Positions 14,745 through 23,120 of a stretch of DNA of 27,352 bases are shown here, piece by piece. The number at the start of each line of letters is the position of its first letter. Within the stretch, counting starts at the first letter, position 1. Source of the stretch: JBKPDV01 sp046728075. Lineage in GTDB: Bacteria; Acidobacteriota; Thermoanaerobaculia; UBA5066; Gp7-AA6. Under the pieces are notes generated by a model, which ran no database searches, had not been told where the DNA came from, and worked only from the letters and a program-made list of their open reading frames with translations. The position numbers and the translations under genes were made by a program. The stretch is taken from contig JBKPDV010000048.1 in assembly GCA_046728075.1 (NCBI GenBank), positions 1 through 27,352 of the forward strand, written 5' to 3'.

Positions 14745-16401
14745 GTCAGACCTCTCCGTGAGCGCCGTCGCGGGGGGCCAGACGACCGGTGGGCTTCGCG
14801 AGCCCCCGGCTCCCATTCGGAAGATCGGGAAGTACGCGATCCTCCGGAAGGTGGGAAGCGGCGGCTTCGGGTCCGTCTATGAGGGGCGGGACCCGTTCAT
14901 CCAACGCACCGTCGCCGTCAAGACCTGCGAGCTGCAGGAGCGCGAAGTTCAAGAACGGTTCTTTCAGGAAGCTCAGCTGGGGGGCAGTCTGCGTCACCGG
15001 AATGTGACGACTGTCTACGATTTCGGAATCGATCAGGGACTGCCGTACATGGTCGAGGAGTTTTTGGACGGCGAGGACCTCGACCGCCTGATCGAAAACA
15101 ACCCGGACCTGCCGTTGATCGAAAAGCTTCAGATTCTGATCGGAATCGCCTATGGACTGGAATACACCCACAACGCCGGCATCGTCCATCACGACGTCAA
15201 GCCCGGCAACGTCCGCGTGTTGGCGGATGGGACGGTCAAGCTCATGGACTTCGGCATCGCTCGAAGCATGCAGAGCCGACCGGGGATCCGACGGGTCACC
15301 GGGGCGGGGACGTGGGCGTACCTTGCGCCGGAGCGCATCACCGGCAAGCCTCTGGACCAGCGTACAGATGTCTTCTCCTTCGGCGTTCTGGCATATGAGC
15401 TTCTTTCGGGCCGGCGCCCGTTCGCGGGAAACACACAGGAGGAGCTTCTGGATCGAATCGTCAGTCAGGAACCGGACCCGTTACAAGAGATTGCTCCGGA
15501 AGTTCCTCCGGCGCTGGCGGCGATCGTCAGCCGGGCCATGCAGAAAGATCCTGCTCGGCGCTACCAAAGCATCGAGCCAATGCGTCAGGAGTTGTTGGCG
15601 ATCGCCCGAGATCTTTTCGGCTTCGAAGGGTTCGCTCAATCGCGGCGGGCGGCGGCGACGGTCCTGGAAATCCGACCGGGCGATCAAGAGAGCCGGGCGG
15701 AGTTCAACACTCAGGAGCTGCGGAATCGTGCGGCGCGAACGCCCGATCCCACTCCACTCCCGGCATTCACGAGTCAGAGCGAACTCGATGAAGAGCCGCC
15801 GGAAACGCAGAGGCGCGCCCGGCTCTGGGTATGGGGGTTGACGGCCGCTGCCTCCCTGCTCGTCGTCGCGGCCTTTCTGGCCGTGAGACCACCTTCCGCA
15901 ACGGAGACGGTTGCCTCGCCGGGTGTTCCGATGCGTCCTCGCGTCCTGCCCCCCTCGGCCGCTTCGCCGGCAGCGCCCGATCGGCACAGCGAGCCGGCAA
16001 TGCCGATCGCCTCCGTTCCGGCGACGGACGATTCCCGGCGCGGCATGGATTCGTCTCCAGCCGTCCCTTTCTCCCCCGCGTCGCCTGAGCAGGAAACGCG
16101 CGAGCGAAAGACCGCGGAAAAGCGGGCCGCGAAACCGGTCGGACGCGAGATCTCTGCCTCCCTTCCCGTTCCGTCGAGGTCCCGCTATGCGCGGGCTGCC
16201 CAAGAGCCCGGCCTCTCCAACGAGACTCGCGCCGCCACCGGCGTGGCTGGAGCCTGGGAGAGTTATCAGTCCGGCGACATGCGCACCGCGCGAGAGCTCT
16301 TGCGGCTGGCCTTCTCCTGGCGGGGGGATCTCGCGATCGACCCACGGCAGTACAGCCCCGGATTCTCGCGTCTCGCGGAAGAGGTTCGCGCCGGGCGGTA
16401 G
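14734..16401 (+). CDS. Ser/Thr protein kinase 3 with HHD catalytic loop and exported TPR-like tail
   Basis: Protein of 555 residues. The kinase domain covers about 30-295: VGSGGFGSVYEG, K63 (VAVKTC), DFGIAR at 172-177 and GTWAYLAPE. The catalytic loop reads VHHDVKPGN (HHD at 152-154), so the Arg of the usual HRD is His. Lys and Asn of the loop remain, so catalysis is possible. A membrane helix lies at about 364-383, then a Pro/Ser/Ala-rich linker of some 120 residues. A C-terminal segment (506-555) resembles residues 75-122 of the secreted TPR protein at 19889-21538. ATG 14734 is chosen over the longer open frame; GTG 14758 is possible. The stop lies 12 bases from the convergent serine hydrolase. 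Confidence 0.92.
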   Translation: MEVASDLSVSAVAGGQTTGGLREPPAPIRKIGKYAILRKVGSGGFGSVYEGRDPFIQRTVAVKTCELQEREVQERFFQEAQLGGSLRHRNVTTVYDFGIDQGLPYMVEEFLDGEDLDRLIENNPDLPLIEKLQILIGIAYGLEYTHNAGIVHHDVKPGNVRVLADGTVKLMDFGIARSMQSRPGIRRVTGAGTWAYLAPERITGKPLDQRTDVFSFGVLAYELLSGRRPFAGNTQEELLDRIVSQEPDPLQEIAPEVPPALAAIVSRAMQKDPARRYQSIEPMRQELLAIARDLFGFEGFAQSRRAAATVLEIRPGDQESRAEFNTQELRNRAARTPDPTPLPAFTSQSELDEEPPETQRRARLWVWGLTAAASLLVVAAFLAVRPPSATETVASPGVPMRPRVLPPSAASPAAPDRHSEPAMPIASVPATDDSRRGMDSSPAVPFSPASPEQETRERKTAEKRAAKPVGREISASLPVPSRSRYARAAQEPGLSNETRAATGVAGAWESYQSGDMRTARELLRLAFSWRGDLAIDPRQYSPGFSRLAEEVRAGR

Positions 16402-16413
16402 CCGCACCCGGCG

Positions 16414-17460
16414 TCAGATCGGAAACGCGGCCAGAGCCGCCGCATGGAACCGGCGACGCACCTCGTTGAAGTTGCCGTCCCGCACGACGGGGTGAACTCG
16501 ATTGGTCAGCAGGATCCAGATTCGCTGCGCGTCGGGATCGATCCAGACGGACGTACCGGTAAACCCCGTGTGACCGAAGGAGCGCCTCGACATTTCCTCG
16601 CCGACCGAGGCCGCGCCGCGAGCCCCCTGCCAGGCGAGGCCGCGCGCCTCGGGGAGATCCGGCGTGCGGTCGCCGCAGACATCCGGACGAGACTCTCGCA
16701 GCCAGACTCGCGCGAGGGACCAGACGTCCCGCGCACTGCCGAACAGACCGGCATTGCCCGCGACGCCGCCCCGGCGAAAGGCGTTTCCATCGTGCACCTC
16801 TCCCCGCACGACGCCCGTTCGGAATCCCGCGTAGGAGAGGCCAAGCGCGGCCGTCATCGCTCGCTCGGTGACATCGCCCTTTTCCGTCGCTGCAGTTTCG
16901 CCCGGCGACTCCGGAAGAAAGCGCGCGCCGGACCCGGCGGGCCGGGCGACGAGGTCCCCGAAGCAGCGGTCGAGGGAGGACGAGTAGAGAGTTTCCAGGA
17001 TGTCGCCGAGCAGCAGGAAGTTCAAGTCGCTGTAGATCACGCGCTCTCCGGGACGAGCCTCGGGTTCGATCTGGCCGAGCGCGCGGCGATAGGCAGTCAC
17101 GCCCTCACCGCGGGCGTAGAGGGGATACCAGGCGGGAAGTCCGGACGTGTGCGTCATCAGCATTTCGATCGTGATTCCGTCGTAGCGGGTCTTCTTCCAC
17201 TCAGCGAAATAATGCGCGGGGGGCGCGCCGAGGACGAGGCCGGGGCAGGCAATCGCCAGCGCGCCGGCGGCCAGCGGCTTGGTCAGGCTCGCCAGATCGT
17301 AGAGAGTGTCGGCCGTTGCGGGCTCCTCGCGCGGCTCGACCGCGGCGAGCCCCGCGAAAGCCAGGTCGAGAATCTTCTCGGAGGTGCCGGCCAGAGCGAC
17401 ACCCCCGGGAAAGGAACCACTCTCGATCTCCCGGGCCAGAAAGTCGGAGAGCCTCGTCAC
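16414..17460 (-). CDS. Serine hydrolase, beta-lactamase/penicillin-binding-protein-like (class C fold)
   Basis: Protein of 348 residues of the beta-lactamase-related family. The catalytic S58 and K61 lie in DLASLTKPLA (SxxK), the YSDLNFLLLGD block corresponds to the second active-site element, and HTGFTGTSVWIDP is the KTG-like third element. Members are esterases, D-amino peptidases or transpeptidase relatives; the substrate is unknown. GTG 17460 overlaps the stop of the upstream lipoprotein gene (GTGA), so the two are coupled. I see no clear signal peptide from this start. The pair lies in opposite orientation between kinase 3 and kinase 4. Confidence 0.92.
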   Translation of the reverse strand: MTRLSDFLAREIESGSFPGGVALAGTSEKILDLAFAGLAAVEPREEPATADTLYDLASLTKPLAAGALAIACPGLVLGAPPAHYFAEWKKTRYDGITIEMLMTHTSGLPAWYPLYARGEGVTAYRRALGQIEPEARPGERVIYSDLNFLLLGDILETLYSSSLDRCFGDLVARPAGSGARFLPESPGETAATEKGDVTERAMTAALGLSYAGFRTGVVRGEVHDGNAFRRGGVAGNAGLFGSARDVWSLARVWLRESRPDVCGDRTPDLPEARGLAWQGARGAASVGEEMSRRSFGHTGFTGTSVWIDPDAQRIWILLTNRVHPVVRDGNFNEVRRRFHAAALAAFPI

Positions 17461-17990
17461 GGCGAAAGGGCTTCGATCTCCGCGCGTCTCGGCGCGACCC
17501 GCTTGGCGTTGAGCGCCACGGCTACCGGCGGAGTGTCGATCTGCTTCAATGAGGCGCGCTCCCGCTCCAGGGCGGCGATCTGTTCCTCGAGCGTGCGCTG
17601 GTCGACGCGATCCCGAGAGTCCTGGCGCGCCCGGCGGAGCGCCGCGATCGTCTTTACGTAGGTCTCTTCCGACGCTGCTCGGACCTTGCGCGTGTCGAGC
17701 GCTACGAGTGCCTCGATCACCCGGGCCCGCACCCAGGCATACTCGTCGAGGTCGACTCCGACCGCCCGGGCTGCCTCCACTTCCGTCCGCCCGCGTGAGC
17801 CTCGCCTGACCCGAATGTAGCGATCGATCTCGGCCTCGGTGATCAGCCCGTCGGCGGGGGGACGAAACCGCACCAGACCCTTCAAGGCAGCCGACGCGGG
17901 CCGGGGCGCTCGACCGGGCTTCTCCTGGCACCCGGCCATCGAGAGGGCGACGAACGCGGCAACCCCGATGCACGCGGCCATCTTCTTCAT
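17457..17990 (-). CDS. Putative lipoprotein of unknown function
   Basis: Protein of 177 residues. A signal sequence with lipobox LSMAGC near residues 13-21 predicts a lipid-anchored envelope protein; the lnt gene in this window provides the third acylation step. The mature part is helical and highly charged. It includes ITEAEIDRYIRVRR and two Arg/Glu-rich stretches likely to form a coiled coil (RTLEEQIAALERERASL). ATG 17990 is chosen because it starts the signal peptide; the frame extends 9 codons upstream. It is coupled by a GTGA overlap to the serine hydrolase. I do not recognise the family. Confidence 0.8.
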   Translation of the reverse strand: MKKMAACIGVAAFVALSMAGCQEKPGRAPRPASAALKGLVRFRPPADGLITEAEIDRYIRVRRGSRGRTEVEAARAVGVDLDEYAWVRARVIEALVALDTRKVRAASEETYVKTIAALRRARQDSRDRVDQRTLEEQIAALERERASLKQIDTPPVAVALNAKRVAPRRAEIEALSP

Positions 17991-18098
17991 GGCCAACAGT
18001 CTACGGTTTTCCACCAACCGCGTCCTCAGCTGCCCCGCCGCCCGCCTCCGAAGGCCCGTTCGCCTGCTAAACTGGAACAGAAAACCCCCGGGGGATCA

Positions 18099-19922
18099 TT
18101 GCCGGACCAGCCCCAGAAGATCGGAAAATACGAGATCCTCGAGCAGATCGGCGTCGGTGGGTTCGGCGCGGTCTACCGGGGAAGAGATCCGTTCATCAAA
18201 CGAACGGTCGCGGTCAAAACCTGCCAGCTCAACGACGACGAGATCAAGAGCCGCTTCTTCCGAGAGGCGGAGCTGGCGGGAAACCTCCATCACCGCAACA
18301 TCACCACCATCTATGACTTCGGGGTGGAAGACGGAGTTCCCTACATCGTCCAGGAGTTCCTGACCGGGGAGGACCTCGACAAGATCATCAAGCGAAGCGA
18401 CAAGATGCCTGTCGCCCGCAAGATCGAGATCCTGATGGCGATCTCCGACGGACTCGGGTACGCGCACCAGCACTCCATCATCCACCGCGACATCAAGCCG
18501 TCCAATATCCGCGTCCTGGCGGACGGCTCGGTGAAGATCATGGACTTCGGCATTGCCAAGTCGCTCGAGACCGAATCGAGCCTGACCCAGACCGGCATTA
18601 CGCTCGGCACCTCCGCCTACCTCGCTCCCGAGCAGATTCGCGGCGAGCCGCTCGACCAGCGCACCGACATGTTCGCGCTCGGCATCCTCGCCTATGAGTT
18701 GCTCTCTTACCGAAAGCCCTTTCGCGGCGAGCATCTCTCGACGGTGCTTTACAAGATCCTGAACGAGAACCCGGAGCCGCTGGAGACCGCGAACCCGGAA
18801 GTCCCGGCAACCCTGTCGGCGGCGGTGGCCCGAGCGATGGAGAAACTGATCGACCAACGCTATCCGGACATGCAAGCCTTCCGTCAGGACCTCCAGGCGG
18901 TCTATCGGGAGCTCTCCGGCATCTCCACTCGCTTCCTCACCGAGCCCCGTTTCTTGCAGCCGAGTCCGAGGCCGACCCGGACCGAAATAATCGATCCGGA
19001 CGCCACGATTGTGACACCGAGCGAAGGGATGCCCCTTCCGCGCTCGATCACGCCCCCGTCCGGGGCGCTCGCGCGAGTGCCGGACCACACCGACCACACT
19101 CCCCCCGTCACGGCGCTGCGGCCCGCCGGCCTGGAAGTCATCAACTTCCGCGATCCCTCGCAGCGCGCGACGGACCGCCCCGTGGAGCTGCACTCGCCGG
19201 CCCATCGAAGAGGGCACGGCCTGCTATGGATCGCCGTCGCTGTGGCGGCCCTCCTCTCGGGCGGGGTCGTCTTCTTCCTGTCGCGGCCGGAATCGACTAC
19301 TCCGGTGCCGAGCCCTCGCCCCACGCCGGCCCCGACCGCTCCGATCGCCTTTCCCCAGCCCGTCGTCGGGACCGAGCCCGGGAAAGCGAGGGTCGCTCCC
19401 ACCGCGGCTCCAACAATCGAGCCCACCGCGGCGCCCGTCGAGCAGAAGGCTGAGCAGAAGGTCGAGCCTTCGCCACGACCCGCCCCGCCCAAGAAGTTCA
19501 AAGTCCAATTCAGCTCGATTCCCGCGGCGACATTGTTCGTCGACGGGCGCCGTTACGGTCCGTCGATCCCCGCCAAGACAATCGAGCTTCCGGAGGGGAC
19601 CCACAAAGTCCGCTTCGAGGCTGCCGAGCTCCCCGTGTACGAGAGGGAGGTCCGGGTCGGCTCCGCCGGGACGCCGCCGATCGCCTACCGTTTCCCGATC
19701 GGACACCTCGTCATCCGTGCGCCGGCGTGGGTCGGCGCGACGGTTCTGGTGGACTCGAAGTTCAAGGGAGTCCTGACGGGTGAAAAAACTTTCACGCTCC
19801 CGTCGGGCTCGCACCGCATTACGCTGTCGCGGCAGGATGTCGCCCCGCTGACTCAGAACGTCACCGTTCCGGAAGGGGAAAAGTACACATGGACACCTCC
19901 GCCGCCCGGCTCCGTTTCCTGA
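18099..19922 (+). CDS. Ser/Thr protein kinase 4 with two PEGA domains
   Basis: Protein of 607 residues. The kinase domain covers about 8-275: IGVGGFGAVYRG, K40 (VAVKTC), HRDIKPSN at 129-136, DFGIAK at 149-154 and GTSAYLAPEQ. A long juxtamembrane linker holds several Thr-Pro and Ser-Pro sites, then a helix at 374-394 and a Pro/Ala-rich stalk. Two PEGA beta-sandwich repeats follow (about 467-523 and 535-592; ATLFVDGRRYG and TVLVDSKFKGV). The start is TTG 18099, with GGGGGA 5 bases upstream. Its last 34 bases overlap the secreted TPR gene, so the two are probably made together. PEGA domains commonly bind surface or wall components, so this copy is the best sensor candidate. Confidence 0.94.
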   Translation: MPDQPQKIGKYEILEQIGVGGFGAVYRGRDPFIKRTVAVKTCQLNDDEIKSRFFREAELAGNLHHRNITTIYDFGVEDGVPYIVQEFLTGEDLDKIIKRSDKMPVARKIEILMAISDGLGYAHQHSIIHRDIKPSNIRVLADGSVKIMDFGIAKSLETESSLTQTGITLGTSAYLAPEQIRGEPLDQRTDMFALGILAYELLSYRKPFRGEHLSTVLYKILNENPEPLETANPEVPATLSAAVARAMEKLIDQRYPDMQAFRQDLQAVYRELSGISTRFLTEPRFLQPSPRPTRTEIIDPDATIVTPSEGMPLPRSITPPSGALARVPDHTDHTPPVTALRPAGLEVINFRDPSQRATDRPVELHSPAHRRGHGLLWIAVAVAALLSGGVVFFLSRPESTTPVPSPRPTPAPTAPIAFPQPVVGTEPGKARVAPTAAPTIEPTAAPVEQKAEQKVEPSPRPAPPKKFKVQFSSIPAATLFVDGRRYGPSIPAKTIELPEGTHKVRFEAAELPVYEREVRVGSAGTPPIAYRFPIGHLVIRAPAWVGATVLVDSKFKGVLTGEKTFTLPSGSHRITLSRQDVAPLTQNVTVPEGEKYTWTPPPPGSVS

Positions 19923-21538
19923 GCCGTTTCCTCCTTCCCCTGCTGCTGCTGTGCGCATCGGGCGCCGCATTGGGACAAGACGCGGCGCGTCTGGAGAACG
20001 AGGCCAAACGCGCGTTCGACGCGGGGCGGTTCGTGGAGGCGGGAGAGAAGTATGCGAAGGCCGCCGAGGTCACGGCCGACGCTGACCGCAAGAGCGAGCT
20101 CTACTTCCAGAGCGGCTGGGCGTTCTTCATCGGCGGAAAGACTCCGGCCGCTCGCGACAGTGTCCGCGCGGCATTCACGGCGCGTCCGTCCCTGGGGGTC
20201 GAGGCGGATCTCTACAGCCCCGACTTCGTGCGCCTGGCGAAGTCCGTCCAGGCGGAAGTGTCGGGTCCCGCGGCTCCGTCCGTCGACGTTGCCGAGCTGA
20301 AACGGACCGCGCGAGAAAAAATCGCGGATGGAAAAGCCGAAGAAGCGCTCTACGACTTGAAGAAAGTCGAGGCGTCGAACGATCCCCAGATCCACCGACT
20401 TCTCGCGGAAGCGTACGATCGGCTCGGTCGAGCGCCCGAAGCCGACGCCGCGCGGCGCAAGGCCTCCGATCTCGAGCGGGGGCTGGTGACCACGGTGCCG
20501 ATCGGCACTCCTCCCCCGCTGCCCTCCGCCGGCGGCCCCTCTCCGTCGCCCGGCGCCGTCGCTCCTCTTCTGGAAGCCGCGGAGAAGGCGGCCGAGGCGG
20601 GCGACTTTCGCGGCTCGCTGGCGATGGCGCGGCGCGCGCTCGACCTCGATCCCAGGAGCTCGGAGGCACACCGTGCGGCCGGCGACGCGGCGCTCGCGCT
20701 CGGACAGGAAGCGGACGCCGAGCGAGAGTACACCGCCGCGCTTCTGATGGAATCCGGCAACGCCGGCGCGGAGTACGGACTGGGTCGCCTGACGGAGCGC
20801 CAGAAGAAGTGGAACACGGCCGCGAGCCACTACAGGCGAACGCTCGAGTTGAATTCCCGCAACGTCCATGCCGCGATCGGCCTTGGCCGCGCGATGGAAG
20901 AGGTGGACAAGACGGCCGCGCGCATCGCTTACGGCCGCGCGATCGAGATCGACCCCTCGGACCCCTCCGCCCGCAACGACTTCGGTGTTTTCCTGTTCCG
21001 TTCGGGCGATATGGATCGCGCCGTCTCCGAGCTGATCCAGGCCGTGCGACTGGCCCCGCAGAGGGCCGTCTACCACGAGAACCTGGGCCGGGTCCTGCGC
21101 CGCCAGGGGAAGCTGAAAGAATCGGAGCGCGAGCTTTCGGATGCGACCCGCCTGGCGCCCAACGAAACGTCCGCCTGGACGACGCTGGGCCATCTGCGCC
21201 TGGAGCTGAATAAGCCCGACGACGCCGCCACGGCCTTCCGCGCCGCTTTGGATCTCGATCCCTCGAGCGAGCCGGCGGCGAGCGGGCTGGGAGCGTCGCT
21301 CGCGGAAGCGGGCCGCCTCCCAGAGGCGGAAGAGGCGGTGACCAAGGCGCTGGCGGCCAACCCGAAGTCCGCGGTTCTCTGGAACAACCTCGGAGTCATC
21401 CGCTCCCGGAGCAACGCGTTCGCCGGCGCGGTGGAAGCGTTCCAGAAAGCCCTGGCCATCGACGCAGGCCTCGAGGCTGCCAAGAACAACCTGACTCGGG
21501 CCGAGCAACTGGCGGCGATGGAGCGGGCCAGCGGGTAG
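19889..21538 (+). CDS. Secreted tetratricopeptide repeat protein
   Basis: Protein of 549 residues with a signal peptide (1-29, cleavage likely after AALG). An N-terminal helical part follows, then a Pro/Gly-rich linker near 205-225. From about 226 to the end there are roughly nine TPR units, for example NDFGVFLFRSGDMDRAVSEL and WTTLGHLRLELNKPDDA. Residues 75-122, around LYSPDFVRLAKSV, resemble the C-terminus of kinase 3. ATG 19889 is preceded by GGAAGGGGAAAAG and lies inside kinase 4, in another frame. It is likely an envelope scaffold or partner of the kinase system, based on position and the shared segment. Confidence 0.9.
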   Translation: MDTSAARLRFLSRFLLPLLLLCASGAALGQDAARLENEAKRAFDAGRFVEAGEKYAKAAEVTADADRKSELYFQSGWAFFIGGKTPAARDSVRAAFTARPSLGVEADLYSPDFVRLAKSVQAEVSGPAAPSVDVAELKRTAREKIADGKAEEALYDLKKVEASNDPQIHRLLAEAYDRLGRAPEADAARRKASDLERGLVTTVPIGTPPPLPSAGGPSPSPGAVAPLLEAAEKAAEAGDFRGSLAMARRALDLDPRSSEAHRAAGDAALALGQEADAEREYTAALLMESGNAGAEYGLGRLTERQKKWNTAASHYRRTLELNSRNVHAAIGLGRAMEEVDKTAARIAYGRAIEIDPSDPSARNDFGVFLFRSGDMDRAVSELIQAVRLAPQRAVYHENLGRVLRRQGKLKESERELSDATRLAPNETSAWTTLGHLRLELNKPDDAATAFRAALDLDPSSEPAASGLGASLAEAGRLPEAEEAVTKALAANPKSAVLWNNLGVIRSRSNAFAGAVEAFQKALAIDAGLEAAKNNLTRAEQLAAMERASG

Positions 21539-21573
21539 GGACCGGGGCCTCGAAATCCGGTAGAGTCCGCGGC

Positions 21574-22461
21574 GTGGCTGGGCTTCTCTTTCCCTTCTTC
21601 CTGATCGCCATGAGCCTCTCGTCTTCCTCTCCGGAGACAGCGCATCGCGCCGAATGGGAGCAATGGCGCGCGAGGCGTCTGGAGAGTTTGCGCCGCGAAG
21701 ACGGCTGGTTGTCTTTGATCGGACTCTTCTGGCTTCAGGAAGGCGAGAATTCCGCGGGCAGCGATCCGGGAAGCCGCATTCTGTTACCCGCGGGCAAGAC
21801 TCCCGCGCGGATCGGCTCGATCCTCCTCGATAAGGGCTCCGTTTCGGTCCGAGCAGAACCCGAGTCCGGGCTGACCGCGGACGGCAAGCCGGTGACGTCG
21901 ATGACGCTCGCGACCGACGCCGGCGCGGGCCCCGCGACCGTCCTGAAGCGCGGTTCGATCTCGTTCTATGTCATCGCGCGCGGTTCGAAGCTCGGCGTGC
22001 GCGTCAAAGACAGCGACGCCGAGACCCGACGCAACTTCCGTGGGATCGAGACCTTTCCGTACGACGAGCGGTATCGCGTCGAGGCTCGCTTCGAGCCCTA
22101 TGACCCGCCGCGTGATATTCCCGTGCCAAACGTGCTCGGGACCGTCGAAAAACAGCCGTCTCCCGGCGCGCTGGTCTTCGAGCTCGACGGTAAGACCTAC
22201 CGCCTCGACCCGGTCCTGGAGACCGGCGAGACGAACCTTTTCGTGATCTTCGGCGATCAGACCAGTGGCCACGAGACCTATGGCGGCGGCCGCTTCCTTT
22301 ATGCGAAACCCGCGGTCGGAGGCAAGACGATCCTCGACTTCAACCGGGCTTATAACCCGCCTTGCGTGTTCACACCCTACGCGACGTGCCCGCTCCCGCC
22401 CAAGCAGAACAAATTGCCGATCCGAGTCGAGTCAGGAGAGAAGACGTACGGGGAACACTGA
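21574..22461 (+). CDS. DUF1684 domain protein
   Basis: Protein of 295 residues. It matches the DUF1684 family: WRARRLESLRREDGWLSLIGLFWL early, RGIETFPYDERYRVEARF in the middle, and the C-terminal DFNRAYNPPCVFTPYATCPLPP block, which is the strongest family mark. GTG 21574 gives a short hydrophobic N-terminus (MAGLLFPFFLIAMSLS) that may be a signal peptide; ATG 21610 would remove it. It follows the TPR gene by 35 bases. Function is unknown. It converges with the Nudix gene across heptamer element D. Confidence 0.88.
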   Translation: MAGLLFPFFLIAMSLSSSSPETAHRAEWEQWRARRLESLRREDGWLSLIGLFWLQEGENSAGSDPGSRILLPAGKTPARIGSILLDKGSVSVRAEPESGLTADGKPVTSMTLATDAGAGPATVLKRGSISFYVIARGSKLGVRVKDSDAETRRNFRGIETFPYDERYRVEARFEPYDPPRDIPVPNVLGTVEKQPSPGALVFELDGKTYRLDPVLETGETNLFVIFGDQTSGHETYGGGRFLYAKPAVGGKTILDFNRAYNPPCVFTPYATCPLPPKQNKLPIRVESGEKTYGEH

Positions 22462-22464
22462 AGA

Positions 22465-22530
22465 AGTCGGTAGTCCTTAGTTGGAAGCCGCTCTTCTACC
22501 GACTATCGACTACCGACTATCGACTACCTG
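22465..22530. repeat. Heptamer inverted-repeat element D
   Basis: The left arm has AGTCGGT and AGTCCTT followed by two degenerate units. The right arm has five units alternating CTACCGA and CTATCGA and ending CTACCTG (22496-22530), all in 7-base register. The arms are roughly inverted, but the left arm is decayed. It lies between convergent genes, and the TAG stop of the Nudix gene (22524-22526) is inside the fifth right-arm unit. Confidence 0.85.
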
Positions 22531-23117
22531 AGCGCTTCCAGCAGCTCTTCCAGCATCCGCGCCGTCGCCCCCCAGATGACGTTCTTTCCGTGGTGATAAA
22601 AGAGCACCGGCTCTTCCCGCCCCGGGAAAGGTTTTTTCTCCAGGACGGCGGGATCCATCAGGGAGGCTACGGGGACCTCCAGTAACTCGGCGATCTCCGC
22701 TTCCTGGGGACGGAACACGTACGGCTGCGGGATCGCCGCGACGTACGGCTCCACGTAGAAGTTGGTGACCGTCACGATCGGAGAGAGCGACCCCAGAGCA
22801 ATGGCGTCGGACGGCGCCAGGCCGATCTCTTCCTCGCTCTCCCGCAAAGCGGTCTCCCAGAGAGTCGCGTCGACTGCCTCCTGCGCCCCTCCCGGAAAGG
22901 AGATCTGGCCGCGATGCTGTTCGACCGTCTCCGTTCTCCGAGTGAAGAGAATCCAGAGACCCCTGTCTCGCACGAAGAGGGGAACCAGGACCCCCGCCCG
23001 CCGCCGCCCTTCCGTGCCCTCTCGGATGATCCTCGGCTTCAGCGCCGCCAGGCGGCCGGCGACTTCCGTCATCCAACCGCTGAGAGGCAAGATAGGGACG
23101 ACAGTCGAATCCGGCAT
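22524..23117 (-). CDS. Nudix hydrolase, coenzyme A pyrophosphatase-like
   Basis: Protein of 197 residues that would cleave CoA or related CoA thioesters to 4'-phosphopantetheine products and 3',5'-ADP. The Nudix box runs from about 77 to 99 (GAQEAVDATLWETALRESEEEIG), preceded by the CoA-type signature LFTRRTETVEQHRGQISFPGG. The residues following, FYVEPYVAAI, also fit this subgroup. ATG 23117 lies 3 bases after the prfB stop, so it is in the same operon. The stop codon lies inside heptamer element D. Confidence 0.93.
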   Translation of the reverse strand: MPDSTVVPILPLSGWMTEVAGRLAALKPRIIREGTEGRRRAGVLVPLFVRDRGLWILFTRRTETVEQHRGQISFPGGAQEAVDATLWETALRESEEEIGLAPSDAIALGSLSPIVTVTNFYVEPYVAAIPQPYVFRPQEAEIAELLEVPVASLMDPAVLEKKPFPGREEPVLFYHHGKNVIWGATARMLEELLEALR

Positions 23118-23120
23118 CGC

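Noticed and set aside
18073..18088. Third sigma-54 motif before kinase 4
   Set aside because: CTGGAACAGAAAACC resembles the -24 part of the two motifs upstream, but the -12 GC is absent at the required spacing.
18084..18094. Hairpin hiding the kinase 4 ribosome site (CCCCCGGGGG)
   Set aside because: A loop-compatible fold leaves only about three base pairs, too weak to claim as a regulator.
19853..21508. 551-codon open frame antisense to the TPR gene
   Set aside because: The opposite frame has a signal peptide and regular TPR units. The antisense product is Arg/Gly-rich low-complexity sequence of the kind produced by GC-rich codon bias.
21539..21573. Terminator between the TPR gene and DUF1684
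   Set aside because: GGAC and GTCC could pair, but the stem is short and interrupted and no T-tract follows.
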